DNA of 64,000 nt from CAWFPR01 sp963817635. GTDB lineage: Bacteria; Acidobacteriota; Vicinamibacteria; Vicinamibacterales; 2-12-FULL-66-21. The stretch spans positions 1 through 64,000 of the forward strand of contig CAWFPR010000018.1 of NCBI GenBank assembly GCA_963817635.1, given 5' to 3'. Under the pieces are notes generated by a model. That model worked only from the letters and a program-made list of their open reading frames with translations, did not search any database and was not told the DNA's origin. Shown here piece by piece: positions 52,971-62,482 of the stretch; position 1 is the stretch's first letter; each line of letters opens with the position of its first letter. Made by a program: the position numbers and the translations under genes.

Positions 52971-55700
52971 TCAATCCAGCACGCGCCGCCCGAGCAGCGG
53001 CTCCCCGCCGCGCGCGGCGTAGAAGCCATACGCGGCGATCGCCGCGGCAAACAGGATCGTCCAGGTGGACGTGACGAAGAACCAGCGCCCGGGGTCGAGC
53101 GTGAGCACGCCCTGACCGACCGTGAAGTTCACGAAGAAGAACGCCGTGGCAGCCAACAGGCCGTAGTGGAGGACCAGTCGCAGGATGAGGCTGATGGCGA
53201 TCGCGCTCATCGGCAGCGTGACCCACCATGGCATCGTCTGGCTGAGACCCGAGGTGGTCGCCAGCAGGAAGAAGACGATCGCGACGGTGGACGTCACCCA
53301 GACGCGGCGGAAGATCAGCTTCAGGATGACGAGACCGAAGATCACCCAGAGCGCATTGAACAGGGAATTGAACAGGACCTGGCCGGCCCCGGCAACGAGC
53401 TGGCGGATGCCCTCGAGATCGCTGAGGCGGGTCGGCACGGAAGGCTGCGGCGGATACCCGAACGCCGTGGCGACGAGGATCGTCACGCGTTCGAGCGCCT
53501 CGATGCCGACGGCGAAGAGACAGCCGATGAGAATGTCGCGGCCCACCCGCGGGTCGCGCAACTGGCCGGACATCATTCTGGACCAGGCAATCAGCGTCGA
53601 CGGCCAGAAGCGGCGCACGTACGGCTCGAGCGCGATGTAGAGGACCCAGATGACTGCCGCGGCCCACAGCCCGTTCCCCAGCCCGTCGAACATGCGATTG
53701 AGTTCCACGTTGAGGATGGGGACGTGCGTGCCGCCAATGCCCCAGGCGCTGAGCGCGGCGAGGAGCACCGCCGTGGCGAGCAGACGCGCGCCGCGGCGGT
53801 CACCGCGTCCGCGCCGCAGGTTGTGGCGTGCGACCAGCAAGGCGCCGAACAGGACGCTCATCGCGAGGATGGTCGCGATGGTCTGAAACCAGGCCGCGCC
53901 AGTCGACGTGCGGGCGGCGTCCGCTCGGGCTGGCCGGGTCCACGGCCAGATCAACTGGAAGTACACCGGCCTGCCGCGGTAGGCCGCCGCCTCGACCCGC
54001 ATGCGCTGGTCCGGCCAGCCGGGTACCGGCCCCTCCCACGCGGCGCGCACGGAGGAGTGGGTGTGCGGCGTCCACTCCGGCTTGACCGGTGTGAACTGCC
54101 CCATGTCGAGCGCCGCGGCGGCGAAGAGGGCGTTCCAGGGGGTGGTTTCCGTGGACTCGCCAGCCTCTTCCACTTCCGGCGGCACCGCGAGGAACTCGAG
54201 CAGGCGCCCCTCGGTATCGAGCCGCAGCTCCGTCATCCCGGCGGTGGCCTGCGGCGGGTTCGTGTAGCTGACCGAGATCGCGCTGCCGAACGGCACGAGC
54301 GGCGCCGGGCTGGCCCGGTACCAGAACACGAGGACAGGGGGGCTGCCGCTGGCGAGCCGGGCGCGATCGAGGGCCTCGGGATGCGTGGCGGAGTAGGTCA
54401 GGTAGTCGCCGGCCGAGGTGAAACCGAACGCGTAGTCGGAGACCTGTTGCGCGTACCCGAGCGCCCGCGTGATCTCCGCGGCGCGATCGATGAGGACGGC
54501 GGGCGCCTTTCCGGTGGGTACGAGGCTGGTCAACGATTGCCTGTCAGCCATGGCGGCGATCGCCAGCAGGCAGAGCAGCGTGGCGACGAGCGCCGCGATG
54601 GCCGGCAGGGCGGCGAGGGCGCTGGACGAGCCCGCTGCGGCGACCATTTCAGGCGACGGCGTTTCGCCGGCGGCAAGCGCCGCGGCGAGCGGATCGCCGC
54701 CGGGCAACGCCGCCGCCACACCGAGCGCAGAGGACGGTCGCTGCCGCGGGTCGCGCTCGAGGCATCGCAGGACCGCCCGATCGATGGCCGGATCGAGTTC
54801 GCGGACCACCTGTGAGGGGGGCGGGATGGCGCCCTCCTCGCGCTGGCGGACGAGTTCGGCGATCGTGGATCCGTCGAGCGCCCGGCGTCCCGTGAAAATC
54901 TCATAGATGACGAGGCCGAGCGCATAGATGTCGCTCGCGGCGGTGACCTCCGCGCCGGCGAGCTGCTCGGGGGCCATGTAGGCCGGCGTGCCCGCACGGA
55001 CAGCTTCGCCGCTCGTCCCGGCAAGGCCGAAGTCCGTGATGCGGACCTTGCCGGTTGCGTCCAGCATGACGTTGGCCGGCTTGAGATCGCGATGGATGAC
55101 GCCGCGCTCGTGCGCGGCCGCGAGCCCCGCGCAGAGCTGCCGCGCGATTTCGAGTGCGCGATCGGGCGAGAAGCGCCCGATGCGCCGCAGCAGCGAGGCC
55201 ATATCCTCGCCGTCCACGTATTCCATCGAGAGGAAGGTGTTGCCGTCGACATCGTCGATGTCGTACACGCGGCACACGTTCGGGTGCGAGACCTGGCGCG
55301 CCATGCGCACTTCGGTGTGCAGCTGCATGAGCCGGGCAGGGTCGCGGTCCACTTCGGGCGGAAGGAACTTCAGGGCCACGGGCTGGCCCAGTTTCAGATC
55401 GTCGGCGCGGTAGACTTCTCCCATTCCGCCGCGTCCGAGCCGTCCCACGATGCGGTACCGCCCACCGAGCAGTGTGCCAGGAGGGAACCGTCCGTGATCG
55501 ATGGCCCCCGACGAGGACAGCCATCCCGAGGACGTCCCGGGCTTCGACGAATGCTGCGGCGATCGCCGCGGGTCGGCCAGCCGCGTCTCATCGTCGGCCA
55601 TCCGGGTCTCGTCGTCCGACCTCGGGAGCGGCGTGCGACATTCGGGGCAGATCGCCAGATGGTCCGGGACGTCGCAGGAACACGCAGGACAGGTGGCCAT
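52971..55700 (-). CDS. Membrane Ser/Thr protein kinase with N-terminal zinc ribbon and multi-helix C-terminal region
   Basis: 909 residues from ATG 55700, which overlaps the preceding kinase stop. Order: zinc ribbon (CPAC at 4-7, CPEC at 18-21), polar linker with two DDETR units, kinase domain (GRLGRGGMGEVYRADD about 85-100, ALKFLPP, HRDLKPANVML around 203, DFGLAG around 223, APEQLAG), then a hydrophobic helix (ALPAIAALVATLLCLLAIAA), an extracytoplasmic region of about 200 residues and six or more membrane helices to the end. Catalytic residues are intact. The C-terminal region fits no family I know. A tandem paralogue lies directly upstream. Confidence 0.9.
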   Translation of the reverse strand: MATCPACSCDVPDHLAICPECRTPLPRSDDETRMADDETRLADPRRSPQHSSKPGTSSGWLSSSGAIDHGRFPPGTLLGGRYRIVGRLGRGGMGEVYRADDLKLGQPVALKFLPPEVDRDPARLMQLHTEVRMARQVSHPNVCRVYDIDDVDGNTFLSMEYVDGEDMASLLRRIGRFSPDRALEIARQLCAGLAAAHERGVIHRDLKPANVMLDATGKVRITDFGLAGTSGEAVRAGTPAYMAPEQLAGAEVTAASDIYALGLVIYEIFTGRRALDGSTIAELVRQREEGAIPPPSQVVRELDPAIDRAVLRCLERDPRQRPSSALGVAAALPGGDPLAAALAAGETPSPEMVAAAGSSSALAALPAIAALVATLLCLLAIAAMADRQSLTSLVPTGKAPAVLIDRAAEITRALGYAQQVSDYAFGFTSAGDYLTYSATHPEALDRARLASGSPPVLVFWYRASPAPLVPFGSAISVSYTNPPQATAGMTELRLDTEGRLLEFLAVPPEVEEAGESTETTPWNALFAAAALDMGQFTPVKPEWTPHTHSSVRAAWEGPVPGWPDQRMRVEAAAYRGRPVYFQLIWPWTRPARADAARTSTGAAWFQTIATILAMSVLFGALLVARHNLRRGRGDRRGARLLATAVLLAALSAWGIGGTHVPILNVELNRMFDGLGNGLWAAAVIWVLYIALEPYVRRFWPSTLIAWSRMMSGQLRDPRVGRDILIGCLFAVGIEALERVTILVATAFGYPPQPSVPTRLSDLEGIRQLVAGAGQVLFNSLFNALWVIFGLVILKLIFRRVWVTSTVAIVFFLLATTSGLSQTMPWWVTLPMSAIAISLILRLVLHYGLLAATAFFFVNFTVGQGVLTLDPGRWFFVTSTWTILFAAAIAAYGFYAARGGEPLLGRRVLD

Positions 55701-58456
55701 CAGAAGCGATCGACGGTGACGGTGCGGGCTGCGCCGCGACGCGCGACGTAGCAGCCGCCAAGTCCGAGAACGACGACGATAGCGAGCGACCAGAGGCCGG
55801 CGGTGCCGTACCAGGCGGACCACCGCAGCGTCAACGGCGCGCGAAGCAGCACGAAATGGGTGACGAGGGCAGCCATCGACGCCAGCAGCCCGAAGCGGAC
55901 GATCGTGATCACGAAGACGCTGATCAGCGCCCCGCCGATCGCCAGGTCGAGCAGCGGCGTGCCGCCGGCGAACATCCCCGCGAGCGCGACGGGCGTGAAC
56001 AGGACGATGCCGACGGCGATTGCCAGCCAGCGGCGACGCAGCCAGATGAGCAGCGCCACGATGCCGACGACTCCGAGCATCGCGGACTCGATCGCTTCGC
56101 CGATGCGCCCGACCAGGAAGGCGAGCACCTCCCGGGTGCCGAGCAGGAGCCTCGCGTCGATGTTCAGCGGCACCGGTTCGGGCCGGCCCAGCAGCGGCGG
56201 GATGACGTTGTGCACCGCGTACAGCACCGTCATGGCCATGCCCGCCGACACGCCGATCATCACGTCGGCGCCGACGCGGGGGTCGGCCCAGCGGCCCGCG
56301 ACCAGCCGTGTCCATCCGATGAGACTGTCGGGAGAATACCGGCGCACGTAGGGTTCGAGGCCGAGATAGGTGAGCCACATCAGCGTGCCGTCGAAGAGCG
56401 CGGCACCGGTGGCGGCGAAGAAGCGCTGAATGTCGATTCCGAGCGGCATCACGTGCGGCCGCAGGAGCCACGCCGTCATGCCCGAAGCGAACAGAATCGT
56501 TGCCGCGAAGAATGCGGCGCGGCAATCGCCGCGACCGAGCCGCAGGTTCCGCCGGGCCAGCAGGGCGCCCGCGAGCATGAGGGCCGGCATGACGAGCGCC
56601 GCGATGTTGGACATCACGGCGTTGAACAGCGACGAGGTGACTGGCGCCGAGCGTGCCGAGCGGGTCCATGGGCCGGTGATCAGGAGTGAGACGAGCCGTC
56701 CGTCGTAGGCGGCCGCTTCGAGGCGGACCTCCTGGCCGGGCTGGTCGGGCAGACGTCCCTCCCAGGCCATGCGGGTGTCGGCGTATGTCACTGGCAGCCA
56801 GCGAGGCGCTACGGCAGCGAACGACGCCATCGGGAGGCCTGCCACGTCGAAGACAGTTGCCCAGTCGACAGGCCTGGGCGCTGCGTGGCTGTCATCGATC
56901 GGCTCGGGCACCGCGAGGAACTCCGACAGCCGGCCGGATCCATCCACCACCGCCAGCACCATGCCCGCCTGGCTCAACGGTGGATTGCCGCCGGTGATCC
57001 GACTCTCGTTGCCCATGGGAGTCAGCGGTCGCGGACTCGTGCGATACCAGAAGACGAAGGCCTCCGGGCGGTTGCGGTACAGGAGGTCCCATCGATCCCG
57101 TGCCTGCGTGGTCTGCTCGATGTATTGCACGTAGTCGAGCGAGAATCCCATGCCGCTCGCCGACGAAGGTGCGGCGGCCGGCGCATACCCGAGCCGCGTC
57201 ACGGCTTCAACGGCGCGGTCCTGCAGCGCATCCGGCGGCTTGGGAACCGGCACGCGATTGATCAGCATCACGCGCTGATAGAGCACGAGCACGGCCGCGA
57301 GTGAGCAGGCGATCCACACGGCGGCGCCGAGCGCGGTCAGGCGCGACACGACGTCCGTGCCGCCAGCCGCCGCCACCATCTCGGGCGAGGGCGTCTGGCC
57401 CGCCGCGAGCGCGGCTGCGAGCGGATCGCCGCCCGGCAGCGCGGCGGCGACCAGCAACGCGGAGGCGGGGCGCTCCTCCGGATTCGGCCGGAGGCAGCGC
57501 AGGATCGCGCGCTCGATCGCGGGATCGAGGTCTCGCACGATGGCCGTCGGCGGGGTGATGCCCGACTGCTCGCGCTTGTTGATCAGCTCGGCGAGGTTGT
57601 TCCCCTCGAGCGCGCGCTGGCCGGTGAAGACTTCGTAGAGCACGAGGCCGAGGGCGTAGATGTCGCTGCGGACGGTGATTTCGCCGCCGGCGAGCTGCTC
57701 GGGCGCCATGTAGGCGGGCGTTCCCGCGCGCAGCGCCTCACCCGAGACTCCCGCGAGGCCGAAGTCGGTGATGCGGACCTTGCCCGTGCCGTCGAGCATC
57801 ACGTTGGCCGGCTTGAAGTCGCGATGCACGACTCCGCGCTCGTGCGCCGCCGCCAGCCCGGCGCAGATCTGCCGCGCGATGTCGAGCGCCCGCTCCTCGG
57901 AGAAGCGCCCGATCCGGCGCAGAAGCGAGGCGAGATCCTCGCCGTCCACGTACTCCATCGACAGGAACGTGTGCCCGTCGACTTCGTCGATGTCGTAGAC
58001 GCGGCACACGTTCGGGTGCGACACTTGACGCGCCATCCGCACCTCGGTGTGCAGCTGCGTCAGCCGGGCCGGGTCGTGATCGACCTGAGGGGGAAGGAAC
58101 TTCAGCGCGACGGGCTGGCCGAGCTTCAGGTCGTCGGCGCGAAAGACCTCGCCCATTCCGCCGCGTCCGAGCCGTCCGACGATGCGGTAGCGGCCGCCGA
58201 GGAGCGTGCCGGGAGGAAATCGGCCGTGGTCGATGGCGCCCGATGACGACAGCCATCCGCTCGTCGAGGTGGATGTCCGGCTGTTGCCGGAGGTCGGACG
58301 TGATGAGGCGGCCAGCCGGGTCTCGTCGTCATCGCCGGAAACGGGCGTTGACGGATGTGCCAGCCGTGTCACATCATCGCCCAAAGTCGCGTGGCACCGC
58401 GGGCAGACGCCCGTCGCCTCATCGAACTCGGCGGCGCACGTTGGACAGGAGAGCAC
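55700..58456 (-). CDS. Membrane Ser/Thr protein kinase, paralogue of the next gene
   Basis: 918 residues from GTG 58456 (VLSCPTCAAEF), chosen because it puts the CPTC/CPRC zinc ribbon at the N-terminus as in the neighbouring kinase. Kinase motifs: GRLGRGGMGEVFRADD, HRDFKPANVML (Phe replaces the usual Leu, around 213), DFGLAGVSGEALRAGTPAYM, APEQLAG. The architecture then repeats that of the other kinase: anchor helix, periplasmic region containing FVFWYRTSPRPLTPMG, and several membrane helices. The kinase halves are nearly identical over long stretches while the C-terminal halves are clearly diverged, indicating tandem duplication. The genes overlap by one base. Confidence 0.9.
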   Translation of the reverse strand: MLSCPTCAAEFDEATGVCPRCHATLGDDVTRLAHPSTPVSGDDDETRLAASSRPTSGNSRTSTSTSGWLSSSGAIDHGRFPPGTLLGGRYRIVGRLGRGGMGEVFRADDLKLGQPVALKFLPPQVDHDPARLTQLHTEVRMARQVSHPNVCRVYDIDEVDGHTFLSMEYVDGEDLASLLRRIGRFSEERALDIARQICAGLAAAHERGVVHRDFKPANVMLDGTGKVRITDFGLAGVSGEALRAGTPAYMAPEQLAGGEITVRSDIYALGLVLYEVFTGQRALEGNNLAELINKREQSGITPPTAIVRDLDPAIERAILRCLRPNPEERPASALLVAAALPGGDPLAAALAAGQTPSPEMVAAAGGTDVVSRLTALGAAVWIACSLAAVLVLYQRVMLINRVPVPKPPDALQDRAVEAVTRLGYAPAAAPSSASGMGFSLDYVQYIEQTTQARDRWDLLYRNRPEAFVFWYRTSPRPLTPMGNESRITGGNPPLSQAGMVLAVVDGSGRLSEFLAVPEPIDDSHAAPRPVDWATVFDVAGLPMASFAAVAPRWLPVTYADTRMAWEGRLPDQPGQEVRLEAAAYDGRLVSLLITGPWTRSARSAPVTSSLFNAVMSNIAALVMPALMLAGALLARRNLRLGRGDCRAAFFAATILFASGMTAWLLRPHVMPLGIDIQRFFAATGAALFDGTLMWLTYLGLEPYVRRYSPDSLIGWTRLVAGRWADPRVGADVMIGVSAGMAMTVLYAVHNVIPPLLGRPEPVPLNIDARLLLGTREVLAFLVGRIGEAIESAMLGVVGIVALLIWLRRRWLAIAVGIVLFTPVALAGMFAGGTPLLDLAIGGALISVFVITIVRFGLLASMAALVTHFVLLRAPLTLRWSAWYGTAGLWSLAIVVVLGLGGCYVARRGAARTVTVDRF

Positions 58457-58513
58457 CTTGGCCAGAGCGGCAATTCTATCTGAACTCTCTGCTATACTGG
58501 CGAGGCGCCCCTG

Positions 58514-58987
58514 ATGCCCGGTGTGACCACCGTCGAAATCCCGAACCGATCGCTGTTTCGACAGCCTGAGGTCTGCGAGATTGCCCAGGTGCAGCCGTAC
58601 GTGCTGCGCTCGTGGGAGGCGGAGTTTCCGGGTCTTGGCGTGGCGAAAACCGAGGGAGGGCCGCGGGTCTATCGTCGGGCCGATCTCGAGATGGTGCTGA
58701 GGCTGAAGCACCTGCTGCTGGTCGAGGGGTTGACGCTGGCGGGCGCCAAGCGCAAGCTGGCGGACGAGCGGCCCGGACCACCCGCCGCGGCCGAGGTCGT
58801 CGAGCTGGATGCGCTCCTCGGCAGCGACGCGCGCGAGCGTATCCTTCAGGTCAAGCAGGGCCTGCGCGATCTGGCCTCGATGCTGGGGAAGGCCGCCGGC
58901 GCGGCGCCCGAGGAGTTCGAATTGCGGCGGCCTACGCGAGCGGCGCCGCCGGCGAAGAAGAAGAAGAAGGTCGCGAAGAAGCGATAG
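58514..58987 (+). CDS. MerR-family transcriptional regulator
   Basis: 157 residues. The N-terminal winged helix reads RSLFRQPEVCEIAQVQPYVL, RSWEAEFPGLGVAKTEGGPR and VYRRADLEMVLRLKHLLLVE, the MerR HTH_17-like pattern. The second half is short and helical without the long dimerisation coil, and the protein ends in a Lys-rich tail (APPAKKKKKVAKKR). Effector unknown. Divergent from the kinase pair; a TATACT box at 58493-58498 is 16 bases from the start, so the leader would be very short. Confidence 0.8.
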   Translation: MPGVTTVEIPNRSLFRQPEVCEIAQVQPYVLRSWEAEFPGLGVAKTEGGPRVYRRADLEMVLRLKHLLLVEGLTLAGAKRKLADERPGPPAAAEVVELDALLGSDARERILQVKQGLRDLASMLGKAAGAAPEEFELRRPTRAAPPAKKKKKVAKKR

Positions 58988-58990
58988 CGT

Positions 58991-59067
<77 letters not shown>

Positions 59068-59092
59068 CACACATCGACGTCGAAGGCCCGGC

Positions 59093-59152
59093 CCCCAGCC
59101 GGGCCTTCGCAGTTCAGGCACACTGTAGGCACTCCCGCACAGGGCGCGCCCC
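59093..59152 (+). repeat. Direct repeat copy 1, downstream of tRNA-Pro
   Basis: Starts CCCCAGCCGGGCCTT, continues with GCAGTTCAGGC and ends in GGGCGCGCC. An imperfect second copy lies at 59860-59919, 767 bases away in the same orientation. Together they bracket a toxin-antitoxin remnant, like the ends of a small inserted or duplicated segment. Confidence 0.7.
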
Positions 59153-59187
59153 CACGGCATCGCTGTCTTGCTGAGCCGGCTACTATC

Positions 59188-59259
59188 CAGTCGCGCGATA
59201 TCGCGCTCGCACGCGAGCGCTGGACCGATTACAAGCGGCGAAAGACAAGAGAGCAGTAG
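59188..59259 (+). pseudogene. C-terminal remnant of a RelE/HigB-type toxin
   Basis: Only about 23 codons are left: QSRDIALARERWTDYKRRKT and REQ then TAG, ending two bases before the antitoxin start. This matches the C-terminal pattern (Q-x-R/K-D-I...A...W-x-x-Y) of 'addiction module killer' proteins. The rest of the toxin is missing; upstream is the direct repeat. Identification rests on a short motif plus the antitoxin context. Confidence 0.5.
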
Positions 59260-59261
59260 CC

Positions 59262-59580
59262 ATGCCCCTCACGCGAGACTTCAAGAAGACCGTGCAAGCG
59301 CGGCTGAAACGCGATCCGGCCTATCGGAAGGAACTACTGCGCGAACGGTGTGGAGTGCCTGCTGTCAGGCGACCTCGACACGGGCAAGGCGATTCTTCGC
59401 GATTACATCAACTCGACGATCGGTTTCAAGGGGCTGAGCGAGATGACGCGTACCCCCACGAAGAGCCTGATGCGTATGTTCGGCCCGAAGGGAAATCCGC
59501 AGGCGCGCAATCTGTTCGAGGTTATTGGGCAGCTCCAGCGCTCTGAAGGCTTGCAGTTCGAACTGTCGCTTAAGCGATGA
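59262..59580 (+). CDS. HigA-like addiction-module antidote (one frameshift)
   Basis: MPLTRDFKKTVQARLKRDPA and YRKELLRE in the first frame continue, after an indel near 59345, with ECLLSGDLDTGKAILRDYIN, STIGFKGLSEMTRTPTKSLM and RMFGPKGNPQARNLFEVIGQ. This is the HTH antidote that normally represses its operon and neutralises a RelE/HigB-like toxin. The expected toxin upstream is reduced to its last codons, so the module is probably inactive as an addiction system. Confidence 0.72.
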
Positions 59581-60059
59581 GTACCGACAGTGGGCGAGTA
59601 CCCTCTCGTAGGCAAGCGGACGAGCGGCATTTACTCTTGACGAAAGGACAGTCACCGGGTCTATCCGTCCAGCTCTTGATTAACATGGGAGCACGGGACG
59701 TCACTGTCGAGTCCACCGTCGGTTTCATGCCGCAGACCACGATGGTCCACTTCATACCCAGTCCGCTGATCGCGGAGTGGTTCGGACAGACATGGTAGCC
59801 ACGCTGCCCGCTCGATAACCGGTTGCGGCTGCGGCTTTGACGTCGCGCACTCAGCCGGTCCCCAGCCGGGCCTTAGCAGTTCAGGCGCACACTCCAGGCA
59901 CGCCCGTAAAGCGCGCCCTCGTCGCCTTCTCCTTCGGACCCCGACGGCAGATGCACGCGTCGGCTGCCTGCGGCTTGTTTCTCCCCGTTTCCTGCGCCGG
60001 GCCTCACCGCTGAGCTAATCATCCCACCTGGCTGACCGATAAGGCGATCCAGGTGTTGT
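59581..60059. other. Spacer after the antitoxin
   Basis: Contains direct repeat copy 2 (59860-59919) and no convincing gene. A 73-codon frame at 59577-59798 has no recognisable features and overlaps the antitoxin stop. Confidence 0.5.
59860..59919 (+). repeat. Direct repeat copy 2
   Basis: CCCCAGCCGGGCCTTAGCAG TTCAGGC..., an imperfect copy of 59093-59152 with several substitutions. Confidence 0.7.
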
Positions 60060-60699
60060 ATGAACTCCATCAGCGCAGCGCGACGTGCCCGGAACCTCAG
60101 CCTTGGCGAAATTTCCCGGGCCACCCGCCTCAGCCTCCGCTTCGTGGAGGCCATTGACGAGGACCGTTTCGGCGACTTGCCGGCCGGTCTCTACGCGCGG
60201 GCATACGTGCGGATGGTCGCGGCGATGGTGGGGGTCGAAGGCGTCGCCCTCGACGACCTGCTGTCGTCGCTGACGCCACCACCCGATCCGCTGCCCATGC
60301 TCGAACAGAACCACACGGCGCGCGCAGGCCAAACGGCTGCGATGGATCGCGCCGGGGGCTCACGTGGCGGCTGGGGTAGACGCCGTCCTGCTCCTGGCGC
60401 TGAACGGCGCGGTCCTCGCGCTCGCCGCCGCGGCATGCAGCGTCTCCCCGCGGACCATCGTCACGATGACGCCGTTCCCGTTGTTCGTCCTCTGCGCGAC
60501 GACGTGGCTGGCGTACTTCGTGCTGCTGGCAGGCGTGCACGGCTGCACGGCAGGGCAGTTCGTCTGCGGCATGTCGGTGCCGCGCGACGAGGCGCCGCTC
60601 ACACTGTCGGCCATCATCCACCGGACGCTCGAGAATGGGTCTGGCATCTACTCCAAGCGATGGTATAGCTCGCGCTGGAGTAGAAGCTATGCGCCGTGA
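60060..60699 (+). CDS. HTH (RodZ-type) and RDD membrane-domain fusion (one frameshift)
   Basis: The N-terminal part (RRARNLSLGEISRATRLSLR, FVEAIDEDRFGDLPAGLYAR, AYVRMVAAMVGV) is an HTH_25 domain as in RodZ. After a frame change near 60325 the sequence reads QAKRLRWIAPGAHVAAGVDA followed by two to three membrane helices (VLLLALNGAVLALAAAAC, LFVLCATTWLAYFVLLAGVH) and CTAGQFVCGMSVPRDEAP, the pattern of an RDD domain. The C-terminus (SGIYSKRWYSSRWSRSYAP) diverges from normal RDD ends, so a further indel or truncation is possible. Function unknown. Confidence 0.65.
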
Positions 60700-60778
60700 C
60701 GCCGTGGCGCGCGATTTCCCGGTCGCGGCCAGCGCGTCCCTCCCGACATCGTCGATTGGCGACGTTATGCGCGCGCGT

Positions 60779-61717
60779 TCACCTCTCCGGCGACATCGAG
60801 CCGGGAATGACGCGTCGGGCACGAACCGTCACACCGCTCCGGAGCACGCGAATCTCGAGTTCCCGCAGGTCCGCTCGGCGGCGCACCGGCGGATCGGCCA
60901 CTTCGATGATGTAGTAGTTGCCCGCCTCGCGGAGGATCCGATCGACGGCCCCCCCGAAGTCGTTGGTGTTGACGAAGGCGAGTCCGCCTGTCTCGCGCGC
61001 GAAGCCGTCGCCGCCGGCGAGCAGGGGAGACATCCCGACGCCGCCGGGCTCGATGACATAGAAGTCCACGTTCGCGAACGCCATCGCCCGCACCGCGTCG
61101 GTCCACTCCTTTCGGAGGTCGTGCCCGATCTGCGGCGGCGGTATCGGCGTATCGAAGAGCGCCGCGGAGCCGATGGCGACGATCGTCTTGCGCCGGTCCT
61201 GCGGCATCGTCAGGTGACGCGCAATCGAGCCGGTCATCTCGAGTACCTGCTCGCCGAGGGCGTCGATGCGCCGGACGCCCGAAGCGCGGACGCCGTAATC
61301 GTCGATCATCCCGAAGAGGCGCGCGCGGTCGCCGGTCAGCTCGGTCGATCCGCCGTCGAATGTCATGATGCCCAGCTCGTCGCCGGGCAGCATCCTGTTC
61401 ACGAACCGCCGTGCGATGTCCTTCACCCGGGCCGCCATCACCGGCTGCAGGGTGACGTCGTCCAGGACCAGGACGATCGAGCGTCCGGCTCGTTCGTTGC
61501 CCGGCGTGACAGGGGTGAGTGTGCCGATCGGCACGCGATAGCCGGAGATCCACACCTCGAGATCGTCCGGCTCGAGGTCGGTCACGGGACGGTCGTTCCG
61601 GTCGAGCGCGACGGCGTCGATGACGATCGGGGGCACCATCGTGACCTGCGCCCCGGGACGCGACGACGCGGTCGCTCCGAGCAGCACGCACGTGAGCACG
61701 GGCACGAGGCGGGCCAT
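60779..61717 (-). CDS. Secreted VWFA-related protein (TIGR03436-type)
   Basis: 312 residues from ATG 61717 after TGGAGG, with a signal peptide MARLVPVLTCVLLGATASS. The von Willebrand A-like part has IVLVLDDVTLQPVMAARVKD (MIDAS-like DxxT rather than DxSxS), FVNRMLPGDELGIMTFDGG, KTIVAIGSAALFD, ARETGGLAFVNTNDFGGAVD and REAGNYYIIEV. This protein type is strongly expanded in Acidobacteriota. Role unknown; probably protein-protein contacts in the periplasm or outside. Confidence 0.88.
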   Translation of the reverse strand: MARLVPVLTCVLLGATASSRPGAQVTMVPPIVIDAVALDRNDRPVTDLEPDDLEVWISGYRVPIGTLTPVTPGNERAGRSIVLVLDDVTLQPVMAARVKDIARRFVNRMLPGDELGIMTFDGGSTELTGDRARLFGMIDDYGVRASGVRRIDALGEQVLEMTGSIARHLTMPQDRRKTIVAIGSAALFDTPIPPPQIGHDLRKEWTDAVRAMAFANVDFYVIEPGGVGMSPLLAGGDGFARETGGLAFVNTNDFGGAVDRILREAGNYYIIEVADPPVRRRADLRELEIRVLRSGVTVRARRVIPGSMSPER

Positions 61718-61752
61718 GGAACCTCCAGCGCGTACTGTAGTGCATTTCGACA

Positions 61753-62340
61753 CTATCGCCTCAAGTACTCCGAGGCGCCCTGCATGAGCATCTCGACGCC
61801 CACCGTCACGAGCAGCATGCCCATCAGCCGTTCGAGCGCGGTCAGTCCGCGGTCGCCGAGCAGGTGTTTCAGGTTCGTGGCGAAGAACAGAATCACCGCG
61901 GACGCGAGCCACGCGATGCATACCGCGCCAAGCCAGACGGGCCAGCGTTCCGGCTCACGGGTCATGAAGAGCAGCTCGGTCGCGAGCATCGACGGTCCAG
62001 CCGTGTAGGGAATCGCGAGCGGCACGACGAGCGGCTCTTCCAGCACCTCTTCGCGCAGCGGGCTCTCCGCGCTTGGAAAGACCATTCTCAGCGCGATGAG
62101 CAGGAGCACGACGCCGCCACCCGCAGTCAGCGCGGCCCGCGAGACGTGCAGCATGCCAAGGATGAAGCGCCCGATGAACAGGAAGACGACCATGATCGCC
62201 AGTGCGATGAGCAGCTCGCGCACGATCACCGTGCGGACGCGCCCGTGCTCGACGTGACGAAGCGCCGACAGGAACAGCGGCACGTTGCCGAGCGGGTCCA
62301 TCACGAAGAACAGAAGGACGGCGGCCGAGACGAGCGTCAT
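61753..62340 (-). CDS. MarC family integral membrane protein
   Basis: 195 residues with six membrane helices. MarC-specific elements: FFVMDPLGNVPLFLSALRHV, GRFILGMLHVSRAALTAGGG, VVLLLIALRMVFPS, PLAIPYTAGPSMLATELLFM and LERLMGMLLVTVGVEMLMQG. Transport activity of the family is not established. 35 bp upstream of the VWFA gene on the same strand. Confidence 0.92.
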   Translation of the reverse strand: MTLVSAAVLLFFVMDPLGNVPLFLSALRHVEHGRVRTVIVRELLIALAIMVVFLFIGRFILGMLHVSRAALTAGGGVVLLLIALRMVFPSAESPLREEVLEEPLVVPLAIPYTAGPSMLATELLFMTREPERWPVWLGAVCIAWLASAVILFFATNLKHLLGDRGLTALERLMGMLLVTVGVEMLMQGASEYLRR

Positions 62341-62482
62341 GCGAGGAATGTACTCGGAGCGCCTCCACCGCGTCCACAGGCCACAGAGTGACTGGCGGCG
62401 GCCCGTGCGGGAACGTCGAACGCAGCGCGAAATCGTCCATCCAGGTCGTGACGTCCGCCGGCCGTGCCGGACGACGGTCGCC

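Noticed and set aside
56670..58711. Longer N-terminus for the upstream kinase (start at 58711)
   Set aside because: It would run antisense across the MerR gene. The zinc ribbon begins right after GTG 58456, as in the paralogue.
59577..59798. 73-codon frame after the antidote as a second toxin-antitoxin gene
   Set aside because: No toxin-like motif, no ribosome binding site, and the toxin of this family normally precedes the antidote.
62341..62482. Small gene between MarC and the permease
   Set aside because: Only 142 bases with no supported frame; nothing identifiable.
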